Part shown: piece by piece, positions 39,822 through 48,502 of the stretch
Numbering within the stretch: position 1 is the stretch's first letter
How the letters are laid out: each line of letters starts with the position of its first letter
Origin: Billgrantia montanilacus
Lineage (GTDB): Bacteria > Pseudomonadota > Gammaproteobacteria > Pseudomonadales > Halomonadaceae
DNA: 64,000 bases
Direction of reading: 5' to 3'
Assembly (NCBI RefSeq): GCF_003336675.1
Contig: NZ_QPII01000003.1
Span: forward strand, 62,001 to 126,000
Translations under genes and position numbers: made by a program
Notes under the pieces: model-generated
What the model saw: only the letters and a program-made list of their open reading frames with translations
The model's database searches: none
What the model was told of the DNA's origin: nothing

Positions 39822-40670
39822 GTGTCGAAAGAGATGTCCCGACTGGCCGACGCGAAGACACCGCCACTCGATGGCGGTCATCTGAAGCTCCTCACCTTCA
39901 ACATGCAGGTGGGGATTCAGACGTCGGCCTATCATCACTACCTGACACGCAGCTGGCAGCATCTGCTGCCGCACCCCAAGCGCATGAACCGTCTCAGCAT
40001 GGTCAGCGAGGTGCTGGGGCGCTTCGATATCGTGGGGCTGCAGGAAGTCGACGGGGGCAGCTTTCGTTCAAGCCATGTGAACCAGGTCGAGTACCTGGCC
40101 ACCCATGGCGGCTTTCCCCATCACTACCAACAGCTGAACCGTAACCTGGGGCGCTTCGCCCAGCATAGCAACGGGCTGCTTTCGCGCCTCGCCCCCACGC
40201 AGGTCGAAGAGCATCGACTGCCCGGCACGCTGCCCGGCCGAGGCGCCATCCATGCCCGCTACGGGGATGGTCCGGATGCACTTCACCTGTTCGTCGCCCA
40301 CCTGGCCCTGAGCCATCGCGGTCGGGTTCGCCAGCTCGACTACCTCAGCGAGATCATCCAGCCGCTTCGTCATGTGGTGGTGATGGGCGACCTCAACTGC
40401 ACCCCGGCGCAGCTGCACAGCCACTCCCGCTTCTGCGCCTCGCTGCCGCTGCACCCGGTGCGCCCGATGCTCAGCTACCCTTCCTGGCAGCCGCGTCGCG
40501 CCCTGGACCACATCTTGATCTCCAACTCGCTGGAGGCTCGCGACGTGCGCGTGCTCGACCATCTCTTCTCCGATCACCTGCCGATCGCCGTGGACCTGGC
40601 GCTCCCCGAGGCCTGCCGAACTATTCTCAGCGACCTGCTCAAGCACCAGACCCGCTGGCACTCGGCCTGA
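39822..40670 (+). CDS. Endonuclease/exonuclease/phosphatase (EEP) family protein
   Basis: A 282-residue EEP-fold hydrolase: LTFNMQVGI, IVGLQEVDGGSF (metal-binding glutamate), HLFVAHLALSH, VVVMGDLNCTP and LDHILISNS with a final FSDHLPIAV histidine. Such enzymes cleave phosphodiester or phosphomonoester bonds; the substrate here is unknown. No signal peptide. A GTG at 39822, three bases after dsbA, is used; an ATG at 39834 is an alternative. The order cytochrome c4-dsbA-EEP is conserved in Pseudomonas. Followed by a strong hairpin. Confidence 0.88.
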   Translation: MSKEMSRLADAKTPPLDGGHLKLLTFNMQVGIQTSAYHHYLTRSWQHLLPHPKRMNRLSMVSEVLGRFDIVGLQEVDGGSFRSSHVNQVEYLATHGGFPHHYQQLNRNLGRFAQHSNGLLSRLAPTQVEEHRLPGTLPGRGAIHARYGDGPDALHLFVAHLALSHRGRVRQLDYLSEIIQPLRHVVVMGDLNCTPAQLHSHSRFCASLPLHPVRPMLSYPSWQPRRALDHILISNSLEARDVRVLDHLFSDHLPIAVDLALPEACRTILSDLLKHQTRWHSA

Positions 40671-40694
40671 CCCTGTCACCTGTCGTTGAGACAC

Positions 40695-40735
40695 GGGGAT
40701 GACGCATCACGCCGAATCGGCGATGATGCGTCCCC
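40695..40735 (+). terminator. Long hairpin terminator after the EEP gene
   Basis: Stem segments CGCCG/CGGCG (loop AAT), GACGCATCA/TGATGCGTC and GGGG/CCCC stack with only two small bulges, about 18 pairs in all. It lies 24 bases after the stop and before the TRAP pair. A weak TATCCGTTT follows. Confidence 0.65.
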
Positions 40736-40762
40736 TATCCGTTTCAACAACGAGAGACCCCC

Positions 40763-41311
40763 ATGCCAACCGCGAACCGTGATCCGGTCCTGCTCGCATG
40801 GCTCGACGGCTTTACCGAGGTCGTGGGCCGCTTCATCGCCTGGCTGGTGATCGTCATGATGCTGGTGCAGTTTGCCATCGTGGTGATGCGCTACGCCCTG
40901 GGCATCCACAGCGTCGTGATGCAGGAGTCGGTCATGTACATGCACGCCATGGTCTTCATGCTGGGCGCCGCCTGGACCCTGCGCGACGATGGCCATGTGC
41001 GTGTCGACATCTTCTATCGCAAGCTGTCAAACCGTGGCCGTGCCTGGATCGACCTGCTGGGAACGCTGTTCCTGCTGTTCCCGGTGGTGCTCTTCATTGG
41101 CATCGGCAGTTACGGCTACGTCCGAAGCAGCTGGGCCATCCTCGAGCGCTCGCCGGACGCTGGCATCCCCGGCGTCTTTCTGCTCAAGTCGCTGATCCTG
41201 GTAATGGTCGCCCTGCTGCTGATCCAGGGCGTTGCCCAGGTGATCCGGCAGGTGCTGATACTGCGCGGCAAGGCGACGGGCAATACCCCCGACCACGGGG
41301 AGGTGCTCTGA
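40763..41311 (+). CDS. dctQ: TRAP transporter small permease DctQ (no binding protein nearby)
   Basis: A 182-residue DctQ with four helices (FIAWLVIVMMLVQFAIVVMRY, then a central pair, and SLILVMVALLLIQGVAQVI) and the family's VRVDIFYRKLSNRGRAWIDLLG. It is followed one base later by dctM. Unlike the other two TRAP systems here, no dctP gene lies beside it; a binding protein elsewhere must supply it. GAGAGACC precedes the ATG. Substrate unknown. Confidence 0.92.
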   Translation: MPTANRDPVLLAWLDGFTEVVGRFIAWLVIVMMLVQFAIVVMRYALGIHSVVMQESVMYMHAMVFMLGAAWTLRDDGHVRVDIFYRKLSNRGRAWIDLLGTLFLLFPVVLFIGIGSYGYVRSSWAILERSPDAGIPGVFLLKSLILVMVALLLIQGVAQVIRQVLILRGKATGNTPDHGEVL

Positions 41312-41312
41312 C

Positions 41313-42725
41313 GTGGAATTCCTGCTTGATTTCATGCCGCTGATTCTCTTTTTCACCGTCTGCCTGGTGCTGATGCTGGGCTATCCCGTAGCCCTGGCGC
41401 TGGCCGGTACCGCCCTGATGTTTACCGGCCTCGGCATGCTGCTGCAGAACATGGGGGTGCCGGTTCACTTCGAGTCGCGCATGCTGGGTGCCATGCCCAA
41501 CCGGCTCTACGGCATCATGACCAACTCCACCCTTCTGGCGGTGCCGCTGTTCGTGCTGATGGGCGTGCTGCTGGAGAAGTCGAAGATCGCCGAAACCCTG
41601 CTCGACGCCATGGCGCTGCTGTTCGGTACGCTGCGCGGGGGACTCGGGATTTCAGTGATTCTGGTGGGCATGCTGATGGCCGCCTCCACCGGCATCGTCG
41701 GTGCCACCGTGGTCACCATGGGCCTGCTGTCGCTGCCCACCATGCTCAAGCGCGGCTATTCGCCCTCGCTTGCCACCGGCACCATCTGCGCCACCGGCAC
41801 GCTGGGCCAGATCATCCCCCCGTCCATCGCCCTGGTGCTGTTGGGTGACGTGCTCTCCAACGCCTATCAGCGGGCCCAGCTGGCCATGGGCGTGTGGAGC
41901 CCCAAGACGGTATCGGTGGGCGACCTGTTCGTTGGCGCGCTGATCCCCGGCCTGCTGCTGGTGGTGGCCTATATCGTCTACCTGACGATAACGGCCTGGG
42001 TGAAACCCGAAACCGCCCCCGCCGCCGACCGTCAATCACTGATGGATGAACTGGGACACCGCGGCAGTGTCTGGCCCCTGTTGATCAAGGGACTGATCCC
42101 CCCGGTGCTGTTGATCGTCGCGGTACTGGGCTCGATACTCGGCGGCTTCGCCACGCCCACCGAAGCGTCGGCGGTGGGTGCCATGGGCGCCTTCCTGCTG
42201 GCCCTGGTCAATCGCCGCCTGAACCTGGCGATGCTGCGCGAGGTGGTACGGACCACCGCCCAGGTGACCAGCATGGTCTTCCTGATCCTGATCGGGGCGG
42301 CGCTCTTCTCGCTGGTATTCCGCGCCTATGGCGGCGAGGAGTTGGTAACCGGGCTGTTCGAGGCAATGCCCGGCGGCGTGGTGGGGGCCACCCTGATTGT
42401 GATGCTGGTGATCTTCCTGCTGGGCTTCATTCTCGACTTCATCGAGATCACCTTCGTGGTGGTGCCGATCGTCGGGCCGGTACTGCTGATGATGGGCCTC
42501 GATCCGATCTGGCTCGGCATCATGATCGCGGTGAACCTGCAGACCTCGTTCCTGACGCCGCCGTTCGGCTTCGCCCTGTTCTACCTGCGCGGGGTCACGC
42601 CCCAGTCGGTGCCGACGTCGGCGATCTACCGCGGTGTGATCCCCTTCATCCTGATTCAGCTAGCCATGCTGGTGGCGCTGGCCCTGTTCCCGGGCCTGGC
42701 CACCTGGCTGCCTTCGATACTGTAG
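41313..42725 (+). CDS. dctM: TRAP transporter large permease DctM
   Basis: A 470-residue DctM with about 12 helices and family segments such as ALFGTLRGGLGISVILVG-like GTLRGGLGISV, GIVGATVVTMGLLSLPTML, and GQIIPPSIALVLLGD. It begins with a GTG one base after dctQ, with GGGGAGG upstream. The length (470) is greater than the usual 425, as in the mannitol/chloroaromatic-type branch of the family. With DctQ it would import a carboxylate with sodium. Confidence 0.93.
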   Translation: MEFLLDFMPLILFFTVCLVLMLGYPVALALAGTALMFTGLGMLLQNMGVPVHFESRMLGAMPNRLYGIMTNSTLLAVPLFVLMGVLLEKSKIAETLLDAMALLFGTLRGGLGISVILVGMLMAASTGIVGATVVTMGLLSLPTMLKRGYSPSLATGTICATGTLGQIIPPSIALVLLGDVLSNAYQRAQLAMGVWSPKTVSVGDLFVGALIPGLLLVVAYIVYLTITAWVKPETAPAADRQSLMDELGHRGSVWPLLIKGLIPPVLLIVAVLGSILGGFATPTEASAVGAMGAFLLALVNRRLNLAMLREVVRTTAQVTSMVFLILIGAALFSLVFRAYGGEELVTGLFEAMPGGVVGATLIVMLVIFLLGFILDFIEITFVVVPIVGPVLLMMGLDPIWLGIMIAVNLQTSFLTPPFGFALFYLRGVTPQSVPTSAIYRGVIPFILIQLAMLVALALFPGLATWLPSIL

Positions 42726-42754
42726 CGGCAAGGTTGCGGCAAACTGACCTGGGT

Positions 42755-43186
42755 TTACTGACAAAGAGGCGCCAACCAGGCCTGCGCCAGGTAAAGCACC
42801 ACGGCATAGCGGGTCCCCTTGGCCAGGGTGATCAGCAGTATGGCCCGCCACCAGGGCAGCCGGAAGACGCCGGCCAGTACGGTGAGTGGGTCGCCGATCA
42901 CCGGCGCCCAGGAGATCAGCAGGCTCCATTCGCCGAAACGGTGATACCAGCCCTCGGCCCGGGCCAGGCCCTGGGGCGACGCGGGAAACCAGCGCCGGTC
43001 CTGGAAACGGCGCGCATAGCGCCCCATCCAGACGTTGATCAGGCTGCCCAGGGTGTTGCCAGAGGTGGCCACCAGCCACAGCATCATGACAGGCTCGCCT
43101 AGGCACCAGAGGCGAGCCAGCCACACCTCGGAGCCACCCGGCAGCAGGGTGGCACTGACCAGTGCCACCACGAACAGGCTCAACAT
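42755..43186 (-). CDS. yqaA: YqaA family membrane protein
   Basis: A 143-residue membrane protein of the YqaA/SNARE-associated (DedA-related) family: FVVALVSATLLPGGSEVWL, ATSGNTLGSLINVWMGR and WAPVIGDPLTVLAGVFRLPWW. The fold is linked to lipid flipping in DedA relatives; the role of YqaA itself is unknown. It converges on the TRAP dctM gene (29 bases between stops) and diverges from thiD across 45 bases. Confidence 0.85.
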   Translation of the reverse strand: MLSLFVVALVSATLLPGGSEVWLARLWCLGEPVMMLWLVATSGNTLGSLINVWMGRYARRFQDRRWFPASPQGLARAEGWYHRFGEWSLLISWAPVIGDPLTVLAGVFRLPWWRAILLITLAKGTRYAVVLYLAQAWLAPLCQ

Positions 43187-43231
43187 GGCGCCCCCTGACT
43201 ACCCCAGACCCGCTTGCGAGACGATGACGTC

Positions 43232-44044
43232 ATGACCTCGAACCGCTCCATCCCCAATGTGTTGTCCATTGCCGGCTCCGACCCCAGCGGCGGTGCCGGG
43301 ATCCAGGCAGACCTCAAGACGTTCTCCGCGCTGGGCGCCTATGGTACCAGCGTCATCACCGCCCTGACCGCCCAGAACACACGCGGCGTGCGCGGTGTGC
43401 ACCCGGTACCGGAGGACTTCATCCGCCTTCAGCTCGACACCCTGCTCGACGATGTCGCCCTCGATGCGGTCAAGATCGGCATGGTCGCCTCCCGCGAGGT
43501 GGCCGAAACGCTGCGCGACGGCCTCGAGGCGAGGCGACCGCACTGGGTGGTGCTGGACCCGGTGATGGTCGCCAAGAGCGGCGATGTCCTGGTCGACGAT
43601 GTGGGCATCGCCGCGGTGCGCGAGGTGCTGGTACCGCTGGCCGACCTGATCACCCCCAACCTCCCCGAAGCCGCGGTACTGCTGGGCTGCGGTGCGCCCA
43701 TGACACGTGCCGACATGGAGGCCATGGCTCCGCAACTGGCCGCCCTGGGCGCCGGTGCCGTGCTGCTCAAGGGCGGGCACCTGCAGGGTGAGAGTTGCCC
43801 CGACCTGCTGATAACCACTGGCGAGACCCGTTGGCTGGAGGGCTCCCGCATCGCGACCTCGAACCTGCACGGCACCGGCTGCTCGCTCTCGTCGGCCATT
43901 GCAGCTCGCCTCGCTCTGGGCGACCCGCTGCCCGAGGCCGTGGCCAATGCCAAGCAGTGGCTGGAAACGGCGCTGACCGAGAGCTCGCGGCTTGATGTGG
44001 GCCGTGGCCACGGTCCGGTGCACCACTTTCACCGCTGGTGGTAG
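43232..44044 (+). CDS. thiD: Hydroxymethylpyrimidine/phosphomethylpyrimidine kinase
   Basis: A 270-residue ribokinase-fold kinase: LSIAGSDPSGGAGIQADLKT at the N-terminus and NLHGTGCSLSSAIA with the catalytic base region at the C-terminus. It phosphorylates HMP and HMP-P in thiamine synthesis; thiG and thiS lie elsewhere in the window (59.7-60.7 kb), and the TPP enzyme at 7138 is a user of the cofactor. The ATG at 43232 is the family start; an in-frame TTG upstream is rejected. Confidence 0.94.
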   Translation: MTSNRSIPNVLSIAGSDPSGGAGIQADLKTFSALGAYGTSVITALTAQNTRGVRGVHPVPEDFIRLQLDTLLDDVALDAVKIGMVASREVAETLRDGLEARRPHWVVLDPVMVAKSGDVLVDDVGIAAVREVLVPLADLITPNLPEAAVLLGCGAPMTRADMEAMAPQLAALGAGAVLLKGGHLQGESCPDLLITTGETRWLEGSRIATSNLHGTGCSLSSAIAARLALGDPLPEAVANAKQWLETALTESSRLDVGRGHGPVHHFHRWW

Positions 44045-44126
44045 CAAACACGCCTTGCGTGCTTGCCGGCTCCCACCCATGCTGAAATCTGTCCCCGTCA
44101 GGCCCACCGTCACGGAGAGAGACATC

Positions 44127-44972
44127 ATGACCCAGACGCTGCTGTTTGCCTGCGACCTCTCGGAAGAGAATCGCGCCGCCTACGCACGAGCCATTCGTCT
44201 GGCCCATGAGAGTGGCGCGAGGCTCGATGTCATTCATGTACTCGACCCCTACCTGCCGCGCCGGGTGCTCCATGACCTGGAGGAAGCGGTCGTGGCCGAC
44301 ATGCAGGCCATGCTGACGGATATCCGCGAGGACTACGCCCTGCCCGAGCCGCGCACCCTGCTGCAGACGGTGGCCGGGGCCTCCTATGCCGAGATCATCC
44401 GCGAGGCCCATGACCGTGAAGTCGACATGATCGTACTCGGCTCCCACCGCAAGCGCGGCCAGCCCGACCTGGTCGCCGGCACCACCCTGGCACGAGTGCT
44501 GCGCAGCGCCCCCTGCCCGGTGCTCTCGGTCAGCCAGCCGGCCAACCGCGACTGGCAGGATATCCTCGTCCCGGTGGATTTTTCGCTGGGCAGCCGCCAT
44601 ATCCTGCGCGAGACGCTCAAGCGCTTTCCGGAGGCGCGACTGACGCTGCTGCACGCCTGGGACATTCCCGGCGAGCGGGAGCTGGGATCGGACAAGGAGT
44701 ATGCCCGCTGGCGCGACCGGGAGGTGGAACGCCTGCGCTGCCAGCTGGAGCGCGAGACCGACCAGCTGATGAGCGAGCTCGACAGCGTGCCGGACCTGGA
44801 GCTGGTGCTGGAACAGGGCGATCCCCTGGAAGTGCTGCTGACCCGGCTGCGCCGCCAGCCGCCGGACCTGCTGGCGCTGAGCTGCCGTGGCCAGCTGGGC
44901 CGCCATAGCCATATCACCGAGGCGCTGCTCTCCGAGCCACATTGCGACATCATGTTGTGCCGCGCCTGGTAG
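44127..44972 (+). CDS. Tandem-domain universal stress protein
   Basis: A 281-residue protein with two Usp domains, roughly residues 1-140 (LLFACDLSEENRAAYARAI, ending GSHRKRGQPDLVAGT with the nucleotide-loop pattern) and 145-281 (ILVPVDFSLGSRHILRET, ending RGQLGRHSHITEALLSE). The first domain has VLGSHRKRG; it resembles the ATP-binding loop but is not the full G-2x-G-9x-GS. UspE-like double-domain proteins help stress survival. The ATG at 44127 has GGAGAGAG upstream. Confidence 0.88.
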   Translation: MTQTLLFACDLSEENRAAYARAIRLAHESGARLDVIHVLDPYLPRRVLHDLEEAVVADMQAMLTDIREDYALPEPRTLLQTVAGASYAEIIREAHDREVDMIVLGSHRKRGQPDLVAGTTLARVLRSAPCPVLSVSQPANRDWQDILVPVDFSLGSRHILRETLKRFPEARLTLLHAWDIPGERELGSDKEYARWRDREVERLRCQLERETDQLMSELDSVPDLELVLEQGDPLEVLLTRLRRQPPDLLALSCRGQLGRHSHITEALLSEPHCDIMLCRAW

Positions 44973-45023
44973 AGAGGTGCGTGATACCCTTCGGCCAACT
45001 CAAGCCAGAGGGAAGCTTGCCGG

Positions 45024-45461
45024 ATGAAAGCCCTGATACAGCGTGTACGGCGCGCCAGCGTAGTGGTCGACCAGCGGACCGTGGGAGCCATCGATCGAGG
45101 CCTGCTGGCCCTGGTCGGCGTGGAGAAGGGGGACGACGAGGCCGCTGCCGACAAGCTGTTGCACAAGCTGCTGCATTACCGGGTCTTCGCCGACGAGGCC
45201 GACAAGATGAACCTCGACCTGCAGCAGGTCGAGGGCGGCCTGCTGCTGGTCTCCCAGTTCACCCTGGCCGCCGATACCCGCAAGGGGCTGCGCCCCAGCT
45301 TCTCCAGCGCCGCGCCGCCGGCCGAGGGCGAGCGGTTGTTCCACTACCTGCTCGAGCGTGCCCAGTCGGCCTGGCCGAAGGTCGCCTGCGGTGAGTTCGC
45401 CGCCAACATGCAGGTGGAGCTGGTCAATGACGGGCCGGTGACGTTTCTGCTGGAGAGCTGA
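45024..45461 (+). CDS. dtd: D-aminoacyl-tRNA deacylase
   Basis: A 145-residue DTD with the two active-site motifs: [12 protein letters not shown] and [11 protein letters not shown]. It removes D-amino acids and glycine from mischarged tRNA. Normal length and start (MKALIQRV). It is preceded by the Usp gene at 51 bases. The hairpin at 45466-45487 follows the stop. Confidence 0.95.
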   Translation: MKALIQRVRRASVVVDQRTVGAIDRGLLALVGVEKGDDEAAADKLLHKLLHYRVFADEADKMNLDLQQVEGGLLLVSQFTLAADTRKGLRPSFSSAAPPAEGERLFHYLLERAQSAWPKVACGEFAANMQVELVNDGPVTFLLES

Positions 45462-45465
45462 AGCA

Positions 45466-45487
45466 GCGCCGCCGAAACGAGCGGCGC
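45466..45487 (+). terminator. Hairpin after dtd
   Basis: GCGCCGC (45466-45472) pairs with GCGGCGC (45481-45487) over an eight-base loop, five bases after the dtd stop. No U-run follows, so terminator strength is doubtful. Confidence 0.45.
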
Positions 45488-45510
45488 CGGGGGCAGGCCG
45501 AAGAGGAGGT

Positions 45511-45532
45511 CATTTGCCATGGATGGCAAATG
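45511..45532. repeat. Perfect 22-bp palindrome in the dtd/ABC-F gap
   Basis: Arms CATTTGCCAT and ATGGCAAATG flank a GG centre with no mismatch. It is followed by TAGCGCCCAGGGATGGG and TTCACAGCGCC, a phrase I associate from memory with dispersed repeats in marine gammaproteobacteria. The rest of the 197-base gap shows no gene. Confidence 0.6.
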
Positions 45533-45658
45533 TAGCGCCCAGGGATGGGTTCACAGCGCCTCATCGACGGTCCGGCGCCCCGGGGCCTGACGCCGGATCA
45601 GCCGCGGGCCACCCAGACACGGCTCGCTCTGCTGACGGTCGGTGACATAGCCGGTGAG

Positions 45659-47623
45659 TCAGGCCCCGCTCTCCTGCAGCTCCGCCTCCATCGCTTCCAG
45701 CTCCTCCTCGGCGGCCAGCCACTCTGCTTCAAGGGCATCGAGCCGCGACTTCAGCTCGCCCTGGCGCGCCAGCCGCTCGGTGAGCTCGGCCTTGCGCGCC
45801 GGGTCGGTGTAGAGCTCGGCATCGCCCAGCACTTCCTCCACCGTGGCGAGCTCGCCCTGGACCTTCTCCATGGCCTGCTCGGCGCGGTCGCGCGCCTTCT
45901 TCAGCGGACGTAGCTTCTCGCGCAACTCGGCGGCGGCGCGTCGGGCCGCCTTGCGATCCTCTTTCGGTGCGGCGCTCTCCGCCTGTCGCTCGGCCTTGTC
46001 GGCCCGCGCGTCACGCCGCACGCCCTCCAGGCGCGCCTTGAGCCAGGCGCGGTAATCCTCCAGGTCACCGTCGAAGGGCTCGACCCGGTGGTCCGCCACG
46101 CACCAGAATTCATCCACGGTGGCCCGCAGCAGGTGGCGGTCGTGGGAAACGATGATCACCGTGCCCTCGAAGGAGGCCAGGGCTTCGGTCAGCGCCTCGC
46201 GCATCTCCAGGTCGAGGTGGTTGGTCGGCTCATCGAGCAGCAGCAGGTTGGGCTTCTGCCAGGCCACCAGCGACAGCGCCAGACGCGCCTTCTCGCCACC
46301 GGAGAAGCTTCCCACCTCGGCGAAGACGGTATCACCGTGGAAGCCGAAGCCACCGAGGAAGTTGCGGATCGCCTGGTCGCTTGCCGTGGGCGAGAGTCGC
46401 AGCACATGCTGGAACGGCGTGGAGGTCAGGTCCAGGCTCTCGAGCTGATGCTGGGCAAAGTAGCCGATGGCCAGGTGCTCACCCGGGATGCGCTTGCCGG
46501 CCAGCAGCGGCAGGTCGCCTGTCAGCGACTTGATCAGCGTCGACTTGCCGGCTCCGTTGGGGCCCAGCAGGCCGATTCGCTGTCCCGGCAGCAGGCTCAC
46601 CTTCACCCCGTCGAGCTGCACCCTCTCCCCTCCTGGCTCGCTGCCCGACTCGTCCCGATAGCCGAGCCGGGCCTCATCGAGTACCAGCAGCGGATGCGAG
46701 GTCTTGTCGGAGGAGGGAATGCTGAAGTGAAAGGGTGAATCGGCATGGGCGACGGCGATGTCGCCCATACGCTCGAGCATCTTCAGGCGGCTCTGGGCCT
46801 GGCGCGCCTTGGTGGCCTGAGCCCGGAAGCGGGCCACAAAGCGCTCGATCTCCGCGCGGCGGGCCTGCTGCTTGGCGGCTTCGGCCTGCTGCAGCGCCAG
46901 CTTCTCGGCTCGGGTACGCTCGAAGGTGGAGTAGTTTCCACGGTAGAGCACCAGGGAGCAGCGGTCGAAGTGCACGATATGGTCGCAGACGGCATCGAGG
47001 AAGTCCCGGTCGTGGGAAATCAGCAGCAGCGTTCCGGGGTAGCGCGTCAGCCACTGCTCGAGCCACAGCAGCGCGTCCAGGTCCAGGTGGTTGGTGGGCT
47101 CGTCGAGGAGCAGCAGGTCCGACGGCATGAAGAGCGTGCGCGCCAGGTTGACGCGCATCCGCCAGCCGCCGGAGAAATCCGATAGCGGGCGCTCGAGGTC
47201 GGCCTGGGCAAAGCCCAGGCCGATCAGCAGCTGGGCGGCGCGGGCCGGGGCACTGTAGCCGTCGAGGGCCTCGATGGCACCGTGCAGTTCGGCTTCTCGA
47301 TGGGCCTCGCCCTGCTCTTGCGCCCGCGCCAGGGCCGCTTCGGTCTGGCGCAGCTCCCGGTCGCCATCGAGCACATAGTCGACGATGGGACGCGTGAGCG
47401 CCGCCACATCCTGGGCCATGTGGGCGATGCGCTGCCCGCCGCTCATCTCGACTTCGCCCCTGTCCGGTGCGAGGCTGCCCAGCAGCAGGCTGAACAGGCT
47501 CGACTTGCCGGCACCGTTGGGCCCGACGATCCCGGCTTTGTGGCCGGCGTGCAGGGTCAGCTCTGCCCCCTCGAGCAGGGTCTGGGTGCCGCGTTGCAGG
47601 GTGACCTGGCGCAGTGCAATCAT
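45659..47623 (-). CDS. ABC-F family ATPase (YheS-like)
   Basis: A 654-residue protein with two ABC ATPase domains and no membrane segments: first Walker A GPNGAGKSSL, signature LSDFSGGWRMR; then a linker with the interdomain arm (KLALQQAEAAKQQARRAEIE); second Walker A GPNGAGKSTL, signature SFSGGEKARLAL; and a C-terminal coiled coil rich in Glu, Ala and Arg. ABC-F proteins bind the ribosome; YheS-type members assist translation of difficult sequences. The ATG at 47623 has GGAG eight bases upstream. The MITE-like element begins 12 bases upstream. Confidence 0.92.
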   Translation of the reverse strand: MIALRQVTLQRGTQTLLEGAELTLHAGHKAGIVGPNGAGKSSLFSLLLGSLAPDRGEVEMSGGQRIAHMAQDVAALTRPIVDYVLDGDRELRQTEAALARAQEQGEAHREAELHGAIEALDGYSAPARAAQLLIGLGFAQADLERPLSDFSGGWRMRVNLARTLFMPSDLLLLDEPTNHLDLDALLWLEQWLTRYPGTLLLISHDRDFLDAVCDHIVHFDRCSLVLYRGNYSTFERTRAEKLALQQAEAAKQQARRAEIERFVARFRAQATKARQAQSRLKMLERMGDIAVAHADSPFHFSIPSSDKTSHPLLVLDEARLGYRDESGSEPGGERVQLDGVKVSLLPGQRIGLLGPNGAGKSTLIKSLTGDLPLLAGKRIPGEHLAIGYFAQHQLESLDLTSTPFQHVLRLSPTASDQAIRNFLGGFGFHGDTVFAEVGSFSGGEKARLALSLVAWQKPNLLLLDEPTNHLDLEMREALTEALASFEGTVIIVSHDRHLLRATVDEFWCVADHRVEPFDGDLEDYRAWLKARLEGVRRDARADKAERQAESAAPKEDRKAARRAAAELREKLRPLKKARDRAEQAMEKVQGELATVEEVLGDAELYTDPARKAELTERLARQGELKSRLDALEAEWLAAEEELEAMEAELQESGA

Positions 47624-47634
47624 GCAGACTCCAA

Positions 47635-47800
47635 TTAGGGAAACACTGCACAAATGACTGTGCGAGCGAATCGCTTCGTTGCGCGGTGCTGGTGCGCCAG
47701 CCCGGTCGGAATCCTCACATATACCCCATATGCTCCGGTTCCTGTGCTCCGTGCGCCTTGCGCTTCATCTCGCTCGTCGATTTGTTCAGCATTTCCTTAG
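47635..47800. mobile_element. MITE-like element: 17-bp terminal inverted repeats, TTAG direct repeats
   Basis: The left end GGAAACACTGCACAAAT (47639-47655) and the right end, read inversely, GGAAATGCTGAACAAAT (47780-47796) match at 14 of 17 positions. The 158-bp element is flanked on both sides by TTAG (47635-47638 and 47797-47800), as expected for a 4-bp target duplication. There is no transposase frame inside. It sits 12 bases before the ABC-F start and 76 bases before the DUF2390 gene. Repeat or MITE status needs genome-wide copies. Confidence 0.65.
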
Positions 47801-47875
47801 CAGATAACGATGCTGTCGCCCGTCGGCGGCAATTCCCAACAGAAGGCGGTAACGGCAAGTGGCGACAGCCTGATC

Positions 47876-48400
47876 ATGAGTGACGATTCTACCCGATTGG
47901 AGACGGCTCTGCGGAGCCAGCTGGCGGCGGATTCGCTGTGGGACTTTGCCCTGGCGCTCTATGCACGCCCCGGCGTGGAGGCCGCCTGCCTGACACTGCA
48001 GGATGAGGCCGGCGTGGACGTCTGTGAGCTGCTGTGGCACTGCTGGCTCCACCATCATGGTCTGGCTCTGGAAACGGAACCCGAGGGGCTCGTGGCGATC
48101 CGCCAGTGGCAGCGGGAGGTCACATCGGTGCTGCGCGCCCTGCGCCGACGCCTGAAAGGCGAGGCGGGAAAAAGCACTGGCGTGGCCGATGTCCGTCGTC
48201 GACTGAAGCGCACCGAGCTTGCCGCCGAGCAGGAAACCCTCGCCCGCCTGCAGGCCCTGGCAGAACGCGGTGAAGGTCTCGTCCGTCATTCGACTTCTCG
48301 CTCAAAACTGGCATTTTTCCTTGCATCGCGCTGGCAATTGCAGAAAAAACCACAACTTTTAGCGCTTCAAACCATCGAATGCCAGCTTGACCCCCCCTAG
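47876..48400 (+). CDS. TIGR02444/DUF2390 family protein
   Basis: A 174-residue protein with LWDFALALYARPGVEAACLTLQDEAGVDVCELLWHCWL, given here in parts: LWDFALALYARPGVE, LQDEAGVDVCELL. This is the hallmark of the TIGR02444/DUF2390 family, of unknown function. No signal or membrane segment. The ATG at 47876 is chosen because an upstream start at 47810 lies near the MITE-like element and lacks family sequence. The promoter of teaA overlaps its 3' end. Confidence 0.8.
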   Translation: MSDDSTRLETALRSQLAADSLWDFALALYARPGVEAACLTLQDEAGVDVCELLWHCWLHHHGLALETEPEGLVAIRQWQREVTSVLRALRRRLKGEAGKSTGVADVRRRLKRTELAAEQETLARLQALAERGEGLVRHSTSRSKLAFFLASRWQLQKKPQLLALQTIECQLDPP

Positions 48401-48415
48401 GTGCCACGCTAGCCT
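48387..48415 (+). promoter_or_regulatory. Possible sigma-70-type promoter of teaA
   Basis: TTGACC (48387-48392), a 17-base spacer and TAGCCT (48410-48415) lie 88 bases before teaA; the -35 is near consensus and the -10 matches at three of six positions. The -35 overlaps the end of the DUF2390 gene. It is a guess; osmotic promoters can deviate. Confidence 0.35.
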
Positions 48416-48502
48416 GAAAAAAGCTATGCAGTCCATGAGGCTGCGCGATGCCTGGAGATGTGATCGAGTTTCACAGGCCTAACCTGCGAGGAGAACACAA
48501 TA

